A stretch of 64,000 nt of DNA from the NCBI RefSeq assembly GCF_049727805.1, contig NZ_JBCNYA010000012.1, positions 1 through 64,000 of the forward strand, written 5' to 3'. A model generated the notes under the pieces. That model did no database searches. It had not been told where the DNA came from and saw only the letters and a list, made by a program, of their open reading frames with translations. Source of the stretch: Frateuria_A sp049727805 (lineage in GTDB: Bacteria > Pseudomonadota > Gammaproteobacteria > Xanthomonadales > Rhodanobacteraceae). Both the position numbers and the translations under genes were made by a program. Below, piece by piece: positions 35,630 to 44,159 of this stretch (the stretch's first letter is position 1; the number at the start of each line of letters is the position of its first letter).

Positions 35630-38047
35630 ATGGACACCCTCGACACCCCTGCCCGCGAAGGCAGCGCCGCATCGCAGGCCGACGACGGCTTCGCCCTGAC
35701 CCCGCCGCACAGTCCCGCGCAGATGCGCGTGACCAAGCGTAATGGCGCCACCGAAAGCGTCGACGTCAACAAGATCGTGCGCGCGGTGACGCGCAACGCC
35801 GACGGCCTGCACGCGGTCGACCCGCTGCGCGTGGCGCTGAAGACCATCGGCGGCCTGTACGACGGCGCCACCACCGCCGAGCTGGACCAGCTCTCGATCC
35901 GCACCGCCGCCGCGCTCACCGCCGAGGAGCCCGAATACGGTCAGCTCGCCGCGCGCCTGCTCGGCGCGTTCATCGACAAGGAAGTGCGCGGGCAGGAGAT
36001 CCAGAGCTTCTCGCAGTCGATCGCGCGCGGCGCCGAACTCGGCCTGCTCAACGCGCGGCTGCGCGATTTCGTCGCCGCGCACGCGCGCAAGCTCAATGAC
36101 GCGATCGATCCACTGGCCACGCGCCGCTTCGAATACTTCGGCCTGCGCACGGTGTACGACCGCTACCTGCTGCGCCATCCGCAGGCGCGCAAGGTGATCG
36201 AGACGCCGCAGCATTTCTTCATGCGCATCGCCTGCGCGCTGGGCGGCGGCGAGGTCGGCGAGACGCTGGAGCTCTACCGGCTGCTCTCGGCGCTGGAATA
36301 CATCGCCAGCTCGCCGACGCTGTTCAACGCCGGCACCGCGCACGAGCAGTTGTCCTCCTGCTTCCTGCTCGATTCGCCGGCCGACGCACTGGAGGCGATC
36401 TACGAGAAGTATGCCGACGTGGCGAAGCTGTCCAAGTTCGCCGGAGGCATCGGTCTGTCCTTCACCCGCGTGCGCTCGCGCGGTTCGCTGATCCGCGGCA
36501 CCAACGGCCATTCCAACGGGCTGGTGCCGTGGCTGAAGACGCTCGACGCCTCGGTGGCCGCGGTGAACCAGGGCGGCAAGCGCAAGGGTGCGGCCTGCGT
36601 GTACGTCGAGCCGTGGCATGCGGATATCGAGGAGTTCCTCGAGCTGCGCGACAACACCGGCGACGAGGCGCGGCGCACGCACAACCTCAACCTGGCCAAC
36701 TGGATCCCCGACGAGTTCATGCGCCGCGTCGAGGCCGACGGCGACTGGTCGCTGTTCGATCCCAAGAGCGTGCCGCAACTGGTCGACCTGTGGGGCGTGG
36801 CTTTCGAGCAGGCCTACCGCGAGGCGGAGGCGGCCGGCCTGGCGGCGAAGACGATCAAGGCGCGCGAGCTCTACGCGCGCATGCTGCGCACGCTGGCGCA
36901 GACCGGCAACGGCTGGATGACCTTCAAGGACCGCTGCAACGCCACCGGCAACCAGACGGCCGAACCGGGCAACGTGATCCATCTCTCCAACCTGTGCACG
37001 GAGATCCTGGAAGTCACCTCCGCCGACGAGACGGCGGTGTGCAACCTGGGTTCGATCAACCTGGCACGGCACGTCACGGACGGCGCCTTCGACTTCGCCA
37101 AGCTCGCGGCCACCGTGCGCACGGCGGTGCGCCAGCTCGACCGGGTGATCGACCTCAACTTCTACCCGATCGCCACGGCGCGCGCGGCGAACCGCAAGTG
37201 GCGCCCGGTGGGGCTGGGCGTGATGGGCCTGCAGGACGTGTTCTTCCAGTTGCGGCTGGCGTTCGACTCGGCCGAGGCGCTCGCCCTGTCCACGCGCATC
37301 GCCGAGGAGATCTACTTCCACGCGCTGGAGCAGTCCTGCGAACTGGCCGCTCAGGCGGGCGCGCACCCGGGCTTTGCGCAGACGCGCGCGGCACGCGGCG
37401 AGCTGCAGTTCGACTACTGGCCGCAGGCCGCGCCGCACGACGAGGCGCGCTGGCATGCCTTGCGCGAGCGCATCAGGACCGGCGGCCTGCGCAACTCGCT
37501 GCTGATCGCCATCGCCCCGACGGCGACGATCGCCTCGATCGCCGGCTGTTACGAATGCATCGAACCGCAGGTGTCCAACCTGTTCAAGCGCGAGACGCTC
37601 TCGGGCGACTTCCTGGTGGTCAACCGCTACCTGGTCGAGGAACTGAAGACGCTGGGCCTGTGGACGGCCGACGTGCGCGACGCGATCAAGCTGGCGGAAG
37701 GTTCCATCCAGAACATCGGCGCGATTCCCGAACGCCTGCGCCAGGTCTACCGCACCGTGTGGGAGCTGCCGCAGAAGGCGCTGATCGACCTCGCCGCCGC
37801 GCGCGGGGCCTACATCGACCAGAGCCAGTCGCTGAATCTCTTCATGGAGAACCCGAACATCGGGCAGCTTTCCTCGATGTACATGTACGCCTGGAAGGCG
37901 GGCATCAAGACCACCTACTACCTGCGCTCGCGCCCGGCGACCAAGATCGCCAAGACGACCGTCGCCGCCGTGCCGGACCAGAGCCAGGCGAGCGCAGCGG
38001 TGTTCTGTTCACTGGAGAATCCCGAGTATTGCGAGGCCTGCCAATGA
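35630..38047 (+). CDS. nrdA: Class Ia ribonucleotide reductase, alpha subunit NrdA
   Basis: Catalytic subunit that reduces ribonucleoside diphosphates to deoxyribonucleotides using a radical from NrdB. The 805-residue protein has an N-terminal ATP-cone (about 32-120) for overall activity control. Active-site residues are all present: C244 (LSSCFLL), N454, C456, E458 (NLCTE) and C471 (CNLGSIN), with the C-terminal re-reduction pair C801/C804 (CEAC). GGAG precedes the ATG. It heads an operon controlled by a cobalamin riboswitch. Confidence 0.97.
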   Translation: MDTLDTPAREGSAASQADDGFALTPPHSPAQMRVTKRNGATESVDVNKIVRAVTRNADGLHAVDPLRVALKTIGGLYDGATTAELDQLSIRTAAALTAEEPEYGQLAARLLGAFIDKEVRGQEIQSFSQSIARGAELGLLNARLRDFVAAHARKLNDAIDPLATRRFEYFGLRTVYDRYLLRHPQARKVIETPQHFFMRIACALGGGEVGETLELYRLLSALEYIASSPTLFNAGTAHEQLSSCFLLDSPADALEAIYEKYADVAKLSKFAGGIGLSFTRVRSRGSLIRGTNGHSNGLVPWLKTLDASVAAVNQGGKRKGAACVYVEPWHADIEEFLELRDNTGDEARRTHNLNLANWIPDEFMRRVEADGDWSLFDPKSVPQLVDLWGVAFEQAYREAEAAGLAAKTIKARELYARMLRTLAQTGNGWMTFKDRCNATGNQTAEPGNVIHLSNLCTEILEVTSADETAVCNLGSINLARHVTDGAFDFAKLAATVRTAVRQLDRVIDLNFYPIATARAANRKWRPVGLGVMGLQDVFFQLRLAFDSAEALALSTRIAEEIYFHALEQSCELAAQAGAHPGFAQTRAARGELQFDYWPQAAPHDEARWHALRERIRTGGLRNSLLIAIAPTATIASIAGCYECIEPQVSNLFKRETLSGDFLVVNRYLVEELKTLGLWTADVRDAIKLAEGSIQNIGAIPERLRQVYRTVWELPQKALIDLAAARGAYIDQSQSLNLFMENPNIGQLSSMYMYAWKAGIKTTYYLRSRPATKIAKTTVAAVPDQSQASAAVFCSLENPEYCEACQ

Positions 38048-38060
38048 ACCGGGCCCGCGC

Positions 38061-38285
38061 ATGCACCGCTACCGCAACCTGGACGGCCATTCCGGCGTCA
38101 GTGCCTACGAGTTCGGCGACGGCTGGATCCGCATCCGCTTCGTCGGCGGCGAGACCTACGAGTACACCGACGCGGCCACCGGTACCGAACACGTACGCAA
38201 CATGCAGACCCTGGCGCAGGCGGGCGAAGGCCTGGCGACCTACGTCAGCCGGTTCGTGCACGAGGCGTACGCGCGCAAGCTCTGA
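38061..38285 (+). CDS. Small KTSC-like protein between nrdA and nrdB
   Basis: A 74-residue protein that I read as KTSC-like because of the pattern VSAYEFGDGWIRIRFVGG followed by YEYT and a C-terminal helix ending FVHEAYARKL. It starts 13 bases after the nrdA stop and is in the same direction as nrdB, 115 bases on, so it is very probably in the nrd operon. The function is unknown; a role in ribonucleotide reductase assembly or control is only suggested by position. Confidence 0.8.
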   Translation: MHRYRNLDGHSGVSAYEFGDGWIRIRFVGGETYEYTDAATGTEHVRNMQTLAQAGEGLATYVSRFVHEAYARKL

Positions 38286-38399
38286 CGGTGGCGTGAGGCG
38301 GTAAAGCCCACGTCCTTCCTCGGCGTCCTTCCGGCTTTCGCGGGAATGATACCCATGCAGTCTCGCCGCCTTCCGGGCGGTCGCACACCAAGGCATCCC

Positions 38400-39407
38400 A
38401 TGACCAGCCAACTGCTCGACCCCGGCTATGCGCTCACCCTGCGTCCGATGCGCTACTCGCCCTTCTACGAGATGTACCGCGCCGCCATCCGCAACACCTG
38501 GACGGTGGACGAGGTCGATTTCGCGCCCGACCTCAACGATCTGAATAACAAGATGAACCCCGCCGAGCGCCACCTGATCCAGCGCCTGGTGGCCTTCTTC
38601 GCCACTGGCGACACCATCGTGGCCAACAACCTGGTGCTCAACCTCTACCAGCACGTCAATGCACCCGAAGCACGCATGTACCTCTCGCGGCAGCTCTACG
38701 AAGAGGCGCTGCACGTGCAGTTCTACCTGACCCTGCTGGACACCTACATCCCCGACCCGGCCGAGCGGCACAAGGCCTTCGCGGCGATCGAGGCGATTCC
38801 CTCGATCCGCGCCAAGGGCGCGTTCTGCTTCAAGTGGATCGACTCGATCCAGCACCTGCGCCGCGTGGAGACGCGCGAGCAGCGGCGGCAGTTCCTGCTC
38901 AACCTGATCTGCTTCGCCGCCTGCATCGAGGGCCTGTTCTTCTATGCCGCCTTCGCCTACGTCTACTACCTGCGCTCGCGCGGCCTGCTGCATGGGCTGG
39001 CCTCGGGCACTAACTGGGTATTCCGCGACGAGAGCGGACACATGGCGTTCGCCTTCGAGGTGGTGCGCACCGTGCGCGCGGAGGAGCCGGAGCTGTTCGA
39101 TGACGAACTGCGCATGCAGGTCGAACAGATGCTGGAGGAGGCGATCGCCTGCGAGACGCAGTTCGCGCAGGACGTGCTCTCCGGCGGCGTGGCCGGGCTG
39201 TCGGTGAAGGACATGCGCCAGTACCTGGAGTACTGCGCCGACCAGCGCCTGGCCCAGCTCGACCTCCCGAAGAAATACGGCGCCGCCAACCCGTTCGACT
39301 TCATGGACCTGCAGGACGTGCAGGAACTGACCAACTTCTTCGAACGGCGCGTGTCGGCCTACCAGGTCGGCGTACAGGGCGAGGTGGCGTTCGACATGGC
39401 GTTCTGA
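38400..39407 (+). CDS. nrdB: Class Ia ribonucleotide reductase, beta subunit NrdB
   Basis: Di-iron radical subunit, 335 residues. Iron ligands D71, E102, H105, E177, E211 and H214 and the radical tyrosine Y109 (H105 plus four) are all present, so this is a tyrosyl-radical enzyme that needs oxygen to activate. I choose the ATG at 38400, preceded by AAGG; an upstream ATG at 38346 would add 18 poor residues. The C-terminal tail EVAFDMAF resembles the peptide that docks to NrdA. Confidence 0.96.
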   Translation: MTSQLLDPGYALTLRPMRYSPFYEMYRAAIRNTWTVDEVDFAPDLNDLNNKMNPAERHLIQRLVAFFATGDTIVANNLVLNLYQHVNAPEARMYLSRQLYEEALHVQFYLTLLDTYIPDPAERHKAFAAIEAIPSIRAKGAFCFKWIDSIQHLRRVETREQRRQFLLNLICFAACIEGLFFYAAFAYVYYLRSRGLLHGLASGTNWVFRDESGHMAFAFEVVRTVRAEEPELFDDELRMQVEQMLEEAIACETQFAQDVLSGGVAGLSVKDMRQYLEYCADQRLAQLDLPKKYGAANPFDFMDLQDVQELTNFFERRVSAYQVGVQGEVAFDMAF

Positions 39408-39440
39408 CACGCTGGCGGCCCCGCCCGCCGCGAGGAACCG

Positions 39441-40307
39441 ATGAGCCTGGCGCATGTCACGGTGCTGTTCGACAGTCCGCTGCTACGGATCAGCGGCATC
39501 GACTGCCGCCACCCGCGCGGCGGCTGCGGCTGCGAGCGCGGCGACGAGCGCACGCACCTGGTGCTGCTGCGCCGCGGCGGTTTCGGCTACCACCTGCGCG
39601 GCGCGGTGCACGTGGGCGACCCGGCCACCGCGCTGCTCTACCGCGCCGGCGACAGCTATCGCATCTCGCATCCGTTCGAGGGTGGCGATGCCTGCACCTG
39701 CTTCGAGCTGATGCCCGAGCACGAGGAGGAACTGTTCGGCCGGCGCCTGCGCGAGGAGCGCGATGCCACGCGCGTGGTCGGCGCCGCGGAGCAGTTCCGC
39801 CACTGCGTCCTGCATGCCGCGCTGCAACGCCGCGAGGCCGATCGGCTGGCGGCGGAGGAAGCCGCGTCCCTGCTGTGCCAGGACGTCGTGCGGCACGACC
39901 CGGCGCCGACCACACCGCTCTCGCCGGCCGCGCGGCGGCTGGCGTGGCGCGCGCGCGAAGCCCTGCTCGCCGATCCGGCCGACGATGCCGGCCTCGCGGC
40001 GTTGGCCGCACGCGTCGGCTGTTCGCCGTTCCACCTGACGCGCGTGTTCCGCCGCGCCTTCGGCCTGTGCCTGGCCGACTGCCGCACGCGGCTGCGCCTG
40101 GCGCTGGCGCTCGAGCGCCTCGCCGACGGCGCGGACGACCTGGCTGCGCTGGCCTGCGAGCTGGGTTTCAGCCACCACAGCCATTTCGGCGCCACTTTCC
40201 GTCGCCACGTGGGGCTCACGCCTGGGGCGGCGCGCGCACGGCTGCGGGCCGGCGGCCTGGCGTGCATGAGCAGGCATTTGATAGCGACGCCATTCCCTGG
40301 CCGCTAG
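39441..40307 (+). CDS. AraC-family transcriptional regulator
   Basis: Predicted DNA-binding regulator of 288 residues. The C-terminal ~100 residues carry two helix-turn-helix motifs (LAALAARVGCSPFHLTRVFRR and DLAALACELGFSHHSHFGATFRRHVGLTP are the AraC pattern in outline). The N-terminal half is a cupin-like sensor with a cysteine-rich stretch (DCRHPRGGCGCERGDE), which could bind a metal. It starts 33 bases after nrdB; whether it regulates nrd or the next gene is unknown. Confidence 0.88.
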   Translation: MSLAHVTVLFDSPLLRISGIDCRHPRGGCGCERGDERTHLVLLRRGGFGYHLRGAVHVGDPATALLYRAGDSYRISHPFEGGDACTCFELMPEHEEELFGRRLREERDATRVVGAAEQFRHCVLHAALQRREADRLAAEEAASLLCQDVVRHDPAPTTPLSPAARRLAWRAREALLADPADDAGLAALAARVGCSPFHLTRVFRRAFGLCLADCRTRLRLALALERLADGADDLAALACELGFSHHSHFGATFRRHVGLTPGAARARLRAGGLACMSRHLIATPFPGR

Positions 40308-40356
40308 CGTGTCCGGCACCCGGTGCCCCGCCGGGCACGACCTGCCGGAGGACGCC

Positions 40357-40806
40357 ATGAAGACCGCCACTGCCCTGCTCGCCCTCGTCGTCGCGTTTTA
40401 CGCCCGCGATGCCCGCGCCACCGCGCCGCATCCGATGCTGCCGCCGGCGCTCGCCAAGGCCGTGGCGGAGTTCGACCGTGCGCAGATGCAGGGCGACGGT
40501 GCGGCGCTCGGACGCCTGCTCGCCGACGACTACGTGCTGTTCAACAGCCGTGGCCTGGTCGAGGACAAGGCCGCCTTCATCCACGACTACACCGCGCCCG
40601 GCACGTCGATGAAGCCGTTCACGGTGGAGGACGAAGTGGTGCGCCACTGGCCGGGCGGCGCGGTCCTCGGCGGCGTGGCGACGCTCGAGGGCACCAGCGA
40701 GGGCAAGCCGTACAAGGTGCGGCTGCGCTTCGCCGACATCTGGGCCGAGCGCGACGGGCGCTGGCAGGTGGTGTTCACCGAGGCAACGCGCGCGCCCGCG
40801 CCGTAG
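40357..40806 (+). CDS. Secreted NTF2-like (DUF4440) protein
   Basis: Periplasmic or secreted small protein of 149 residues: a signal peptide (about 1-20, cleavage near ARA/TAP) followed by a SnoaL/NTF2-like cone fold of the DUF4440 type (ALGRLLADDYVLFNSRG, YKVRLRFADIWAERDGRWQVV). CGGAGG precedes the ATG. Role unknown. Confidence 0.82.
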   Translation: MKTATALLALVVAFYARDARATAPHPMLPPALAKAVAEFDRAQMQGDGAALGRLLADDYVLFNSRGLVEDKAAFIHDYTAPGTSMKPFTVEDEVVRHWPGGAVLGGVATLEGTSEGKPYKVRLRFADIWAERDGRWQVVFTEATRAPAP

Positions 40807-40814
40807 ACCTTCCA

Positions 40815-40989
40815 GCTCCCTCTCCCTTTTTCTTTTTCCAAGGATGGGGGAGAGGGTTGGGGTGAGGGGTCGGGGCTCGCCGGAATCTATGGCGTGGTGG
40901 CGTCTTCCCCCCGCGAACCCCTGCCACGCCTGGCTTCCCCGCCAGCCTTGTCCCCTCACCCCAGCCCTCTCCCCGCAGAGGAGAGGGAG
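40815..40989. repeat. Inverted pair of REP-type palindromes upstream of blaI
   Basis: A variant unit with a CCTTTTTCTTTTTCCAAGG centre (about 40815-40869) faces a second unit (40952-40989) in opposite orientation. The 264-bp gap otherwise contains only the blaI operators. Confidence 0.8.
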
Positions 40990-41013
40990 CCGATCGGCGT
41001 GCCGGCCGGCCTA

Positions 41014-41059
41014 TTGACTACAATTGTAGTCAGCGCTAGTTTGACTACAACTGTAGTCA
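41014..41059 (+). promoter_or_regulatory. Two BlaI-type operators
   Basis: Two 18-bp palindromes, TGACTACAATTGTAGTCA (41015-41032, perfect) and TGACTACAACTGTAGTCA (41042-41059, one asymmetry in the centre), are spaced 27 bp centre to centre and end 11 bases before the blaI ATG. The TACAnnTGTA core is the classic BlaI/MecI half-site pair. TTGACT at 41014 may be the -35 of the repressed promoter. Confidence 0.92.
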
Positions 41060-41070
41060 GGAAAGCCGCC

Positions 41071-41457
41071 ATGTCCCGCCCCACCATCGGTGACCAGGAA
41101 CTCGCCCTGCTCCACTACCTGGCCGAACACGCGCCCGTCTCGGTGGGCGAGGTCGCCGCCGGCTTCGGCGAGGTGCGCGGGCTGGCCCGCTCGACCGTGC
41201 TGACCATGATGGAGCGCCTGCGCGGCAAGGGTTACCTCAAGCGCCGCCAGGCCGGCGGCGTGTACCGCTACAGCCCGGCCACCGCGCCCGGCGAAGCGAT
41301 ACGCAACGCGGTGGGCAGCTTCGTGGAAAAGACGCTGAGCGGCTCGGTGTCGCCTTTCGTCGCCTATCTCTCCGAACGCGCCGACGTCAGCGACGCCGAA
41401 CTGGCCGAGCTGGAGGCGCTGGTCGCCCAGTTGCAATCACGCCGCAAGGAGTCCTGA
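41071..41457 (+). CDS. blaI: BlaI/MecI-family repressor
   Basis: Winged-helix repressor of 128 residues. The N-terminal domain has SVGEVAAGFGEVRGLARSTVLTMMERLRGKGYL, i.e. the BlaI recognition helix with the STVxTMxxRL core; the C-terminal helices (FVAYLSERADVSDAELAELEALV region) form the dimer interface. It is expected to bind the two operators just upstream and to be cleaved after activation of the M56 protease encoded 2 bases downstream. No beta-lactamase gene is adjacent, so the controlled response is unknown. Confidence 0.92.
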   Translation: MSRPTIGDQELALLHYLAEHAPVSVGEVAAGFGEVRGLARSTVLTMMERLRGKGYLKRRQAGGVYRYSPATAPGEAIRNAVGSFVEKTLSGSVSPFVAYLSERADVSDAELAELEALVAQLQSRRKES

Positions 41458-41459
41458 CC

Positions 41460-43364
41460 ATGGCCACGCTTGCCCCGTTGCTGGACGTCCTTTCGACCCG
41501 CCTGTTGTGGACCTCGGCGCAGGCCTGCCTGCTGATCGGCGTGGTGGCGCTGGCCTGCCGCCTGCTACCGCGCCTGCCGGCGGCGGTCCGCTGCGCATTG
41601 TGGTGGCTGGTCGGCGCGCAACTGGTGCTGGGACTGGCCTGGCATACGCCGCTGCAATTGCGCTGGCTGCCGGCGCCTGAGGCGACCGTTGCGGTCGCCC
41701 ATCCGGTCGCACCGCTGGAGTTGCTGCCGCGCGCCACGCACACCGTGACCGCGCTGCCCGCGCCGGCCATCGAAATGCCTCCCGCGCGGCCACCGTTCCC
41801 GTGGCGGCATGCGCTGCTCGCGTTGTGGCTGGCCGGCGTGCTGCTGCAACTGGCAAGACTGGCGCGGCATGCGCGGCGCGCCGCACGGGCGCGCCGCGAC
41901 GCACGGCCGGCGCCCGCACAGTGGCAGGCTGCCTGCCGGATGCAGGCGCGGCGGCTGGGCCTGCGCCACGCGCCACGGCTCGCCTTCTCGCACGCGGTCG
42001 GCTCGCCGCAGGTGCTCGGTGCCTGGCGCCCGCTGGTGCTGTTCCCAGCCGAGGCGCGCCTCTCCGACGAGGAGACCGCGATGGCACTCGCGCACGAACT
42101 GGCGCACCTGCGCCGCGGCGACCTGTGGCTGGGCTGGGTGCCGGCGCTGGCGCAGAAGCTGTTTTTCTTCCATCCGCTGGTGGTCTGGGCGATGCGCGAG
42201 TACGCGCTCAGCCGCGAGGCCGCCTGCGACGCCCAGGCACTGGCCTGCACCGGCGGCGAACCGCAGGCCTATGGCCGCCTGCTGCTGCGGCTGGGCGTGG
42301 CTGCACCGCTCCCCTCCGGCCTGGCCGGGGCTTCCCCCACGTTCCACAACCTCAAGAGGCGACTGACCATGTTGCAGCACATCGAGGCCACTCCCCGCCG
42401 CAGCCGCGGCTGGCTGCTGCTCGTCGCGATCGCAGCGGCCGGCGTGCTGCCCTACCGCGTGACCGCCGGCAAAGCGGAAGCTCCCGCGAGCCAGGCTCAG
42501 GCCGCAACGGCACAGGCTCCTGCCGCACGCCCCGCACCCGCGGCATCGCCCGCGCCCACTTCATCGCCCGCGCACGCCGCGCAGCCGACGCCGGCCGCGC
42601 GGTACCGCGTCCCGCCGCCGCCTCCGGCTCCGCCCGCTCCTCCGGCCCCACCGCCGCCCGCTCCTCCCGCACCGCCTCCGCCGCCCCCGGTACTGGCGAG
42701 TTTCTCCGGCCACCACGTGCACATCGATACCGACTCGGGCGCACGCAGCGGCCTGGCGATCTTCGACGGCGACACCACGATCGTCAGCGGCAACGACGCC
42801 GACATCGCCACGGCCAAGCGGCTACGCAGCAGCAACGGTCCACTGGTCTGGTTCCGCCACGACGACAAGGCGTACGTCGTGCACGACCCAGCGGTGGTCG
42901 CGCGCGCCAAGGCGATCTATGCGCCGGTCACGGACATGGCGAGCGAACAGGGGCGGCTGGCCGGAGAGCAGGGAAGGCTGGCCGGCCAGCAGGCTGGACT
43001 GGCCGCGCGCGACGCCGAGTTCGCCCGCGAGCAGGCGGAACTCGCCGGCCAAGCGGCGGAACTGGCCGCCCAGGCGGTGGAAGTCGACACCGGCTCGGAC
43101 CCGGCCGCCGAACAGCGCCGCGCGGCACGCCGGCAGTCCATCGAGCAGCGCCAGGCCCAGCTCGCACAGCGGCACGCCGCCATCCAGAAGGAGATCGCGG
43201 CGCAGCAGCATGAACTTCAAACCCAGCAGGCCGCTTTCCAGAAGCAGCAGCAGGTGCTTGCGCAACGCCAGCAGGATGTCAGCCGCAAGGCCGAACGGGA
43301 GATGCAGAAGTTGCTGGAAGAAGCCATTCGCAACGGCAAGGCCGAGCCGGTCCGCGCTGGCTGA
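41460..43364 (+). CDS. M56 (BlaR1-like) membrane metalloprotease with a non-penicillin sensor
   Basis: Predicted signal-transducing zinc protease, 634 residues. Three membrane segments lie in the first ~135 residues, the M56 catalytic motif is HELAH at 212-216 with Glu253 downstream, and a fourth membrane segment spans about 317-333. Beyond it the periplasmic part has a Pro/Ala-rich linker (about 340-411), an unrecognised domain (about 412-490) and a Gln/Glu/Ala-rich coiled coil (about 494-625). There is no penicillin-binding SxxK sensor domain. It lies 2 bases after blaI and should cleave or trigger cleavage of BlaI. Confidence 0.9.
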   Translation: MATLAPLLDVLSTRLLWTSAQACLLIGVVALACRLLPRLPAAVRCALWWLVGAQLVLGLAWHTPLQLRWLPAPEATVAVAHPVAPLELLPRATHTVTALPAPAIEMPPARPPFPWRHALLALWLAGVLLQLARLARHARRAARARRDARPAPAQWQAACRMQARRLGLRHAPRLAFSHAVGSPQVLGAWRPLVLFPAEARLSDEETAMALAHELAHLRRGDLWLGWVPALAQKLFFFHPLVVWAMREYALSREAACDAQALACTGGEPQAYGRLLLRLGVAAPLPSGLAGASPTFHNLKRRLTMLQHIEATPRRSRGWLLLVAIAAAGVLPYRVTAGKAEAPASQAQAATAQAPAARPAPAASPAPTSSPAHAAQPTPAARYRVPPPPPAPPAPPAPPPPAPPAPPPPPPVLASFSGHHVHIDTDSGARSGLAIFDGDTTIVSGNDADIATAKRLRSSNGPLVWFRHDDKAYVVHDPAVVARAKAIYAPVTDMASEQGRLAGEQGRLAGQQAGLAARDAEFAREQAELAGQAAELAAQAVEVDTGSDPAAEQRRAARRQSIEQRQAQLAQRHAAIQKEIAAQQHELQTQQAAFQKQQQVLAQRQQDVSRKAEREMQKLLEEAIRNGKAEPVRAG

Positions 43365-43389
43365 AGCGACCGGCGATACAGCGCCATCG

Positions 43390-43423
43390 CAGGCGCCGCC
43401 GCGACGCGGCGCCTGTTCTCTTT
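43390..43423 (+). terminator. Intrinsic terminator of the blaI-M56 operon
   Basis: CAGGCGCCGC (43390-43399) pairs exactly with GCGGCGCCTG (43406-43415) and is followed by TTCTCTTT. It reaches the stop codon of the convergent fabG gene. Confidence 0.8.
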
Positions 43424-44159
43424 AGGCCATGCCGCCGTTGATGCCGATCACCTGGCCATTGATGTAAGCGGCGGCCTCCGAGCAGAGGAAGGCCACCAGC
43501 GCGGCCACTTCCTCCGGTTTGCCGGCGCGCTGCGCCGGCACCATCTCGCGAATGCGCTCGGGCGGGAAGGTTTCGCCAATCATGCGGCCTTCGATCACGC
43601 CCGGCGCAACCACGTTGGCGGTGATGCCGCGCGAGCCCATCTCGCGCGCCAGCGATTTCACCGCGCCGTGCAGGCCAGCCTTCGCCGCCGCGTAGTTGGC
43701 CTGGCCGCGATTGCCGATCTGGCCGGCCACGGATCCCACCGCCACCACGCGGCCGAAACGCGCGCGCGCCATCGGCAGCAGCAGCGGTTGCACCACGTTG
43801 AAGAAGCCGTTGAGCGAGATGTCGATCACCCGCTGCCATTGATCGGCACGCATGCCGGCCATCGGCGCGTCGTCGTGCACGCCGGCGTTGCTGACCACCG
43901 CATGGACCGGGCCCTCGGCAAGCAGGCCCTCCAGTGCAGCTTGCGCGGCGCCGGCATCGGTGACGTCGAAGGCGGCCGCATGCGCCTGTCCGCCCGCCGC
44001 GCGGATCGCCGCCACGACCGCTTCGGCACGCTCCGGGGCGCGGTTGGCATGCACGATCACGTGGTAGCCCGCGGCGGCCAGCGCGTGGCAGATGGCGCCG
44101 CCAAGATCACCGCTGCCGCCGGTGACCAGGGCGCGACGCGGCGTGGGGTTCGTGCTCAT
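43422..44159 (-). CDS. 3-oxoacyl-ACP reductase (FabG-like) of the aryl polyene block
   Basis: NADPH-dependent ketoreductase, 245 residues, expected to reduce the beta-keto group during polyene chain growth. Rossmann motif GGSGDLGGA, NAG (SNAGVHD), Ser in GSVAG and YAAAK are all present. Last gene of the minus-strand block; its ATG overlaps the dehydratase stop (ATGA). Confidence 0.92.
   Translation of the reverse strand: MSTNPTPRRALVTGGSGDLGGAICHALAAAGYHVIVHANRAPERAEAVVAAIRAAGGQAHAAAFDVTDAGAAQAALEGLLAEGPVHAVVSNAGVHDDAPMAGMRADQWQRVIDISLNGFFNVVQPLLLPMARARFGRVVAVGSVAGQIGNRGQANYAAAKAGLHGAVKSLAREMGSRGITANVVAPGVIEGRMIGETFPPERIREMVPAQRAGKPEEVAALVAFLCSEAAAYINGQVIGINGGMA

Noticed and set aside
40357..43364. 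A beta-lactamase resistance operon
   Set aside because: BlaI and an M56 protease are present, but there is no beta-lactamase or penicillin-binding gene nearby and the sensor domain is not of the penicillin-binding type.
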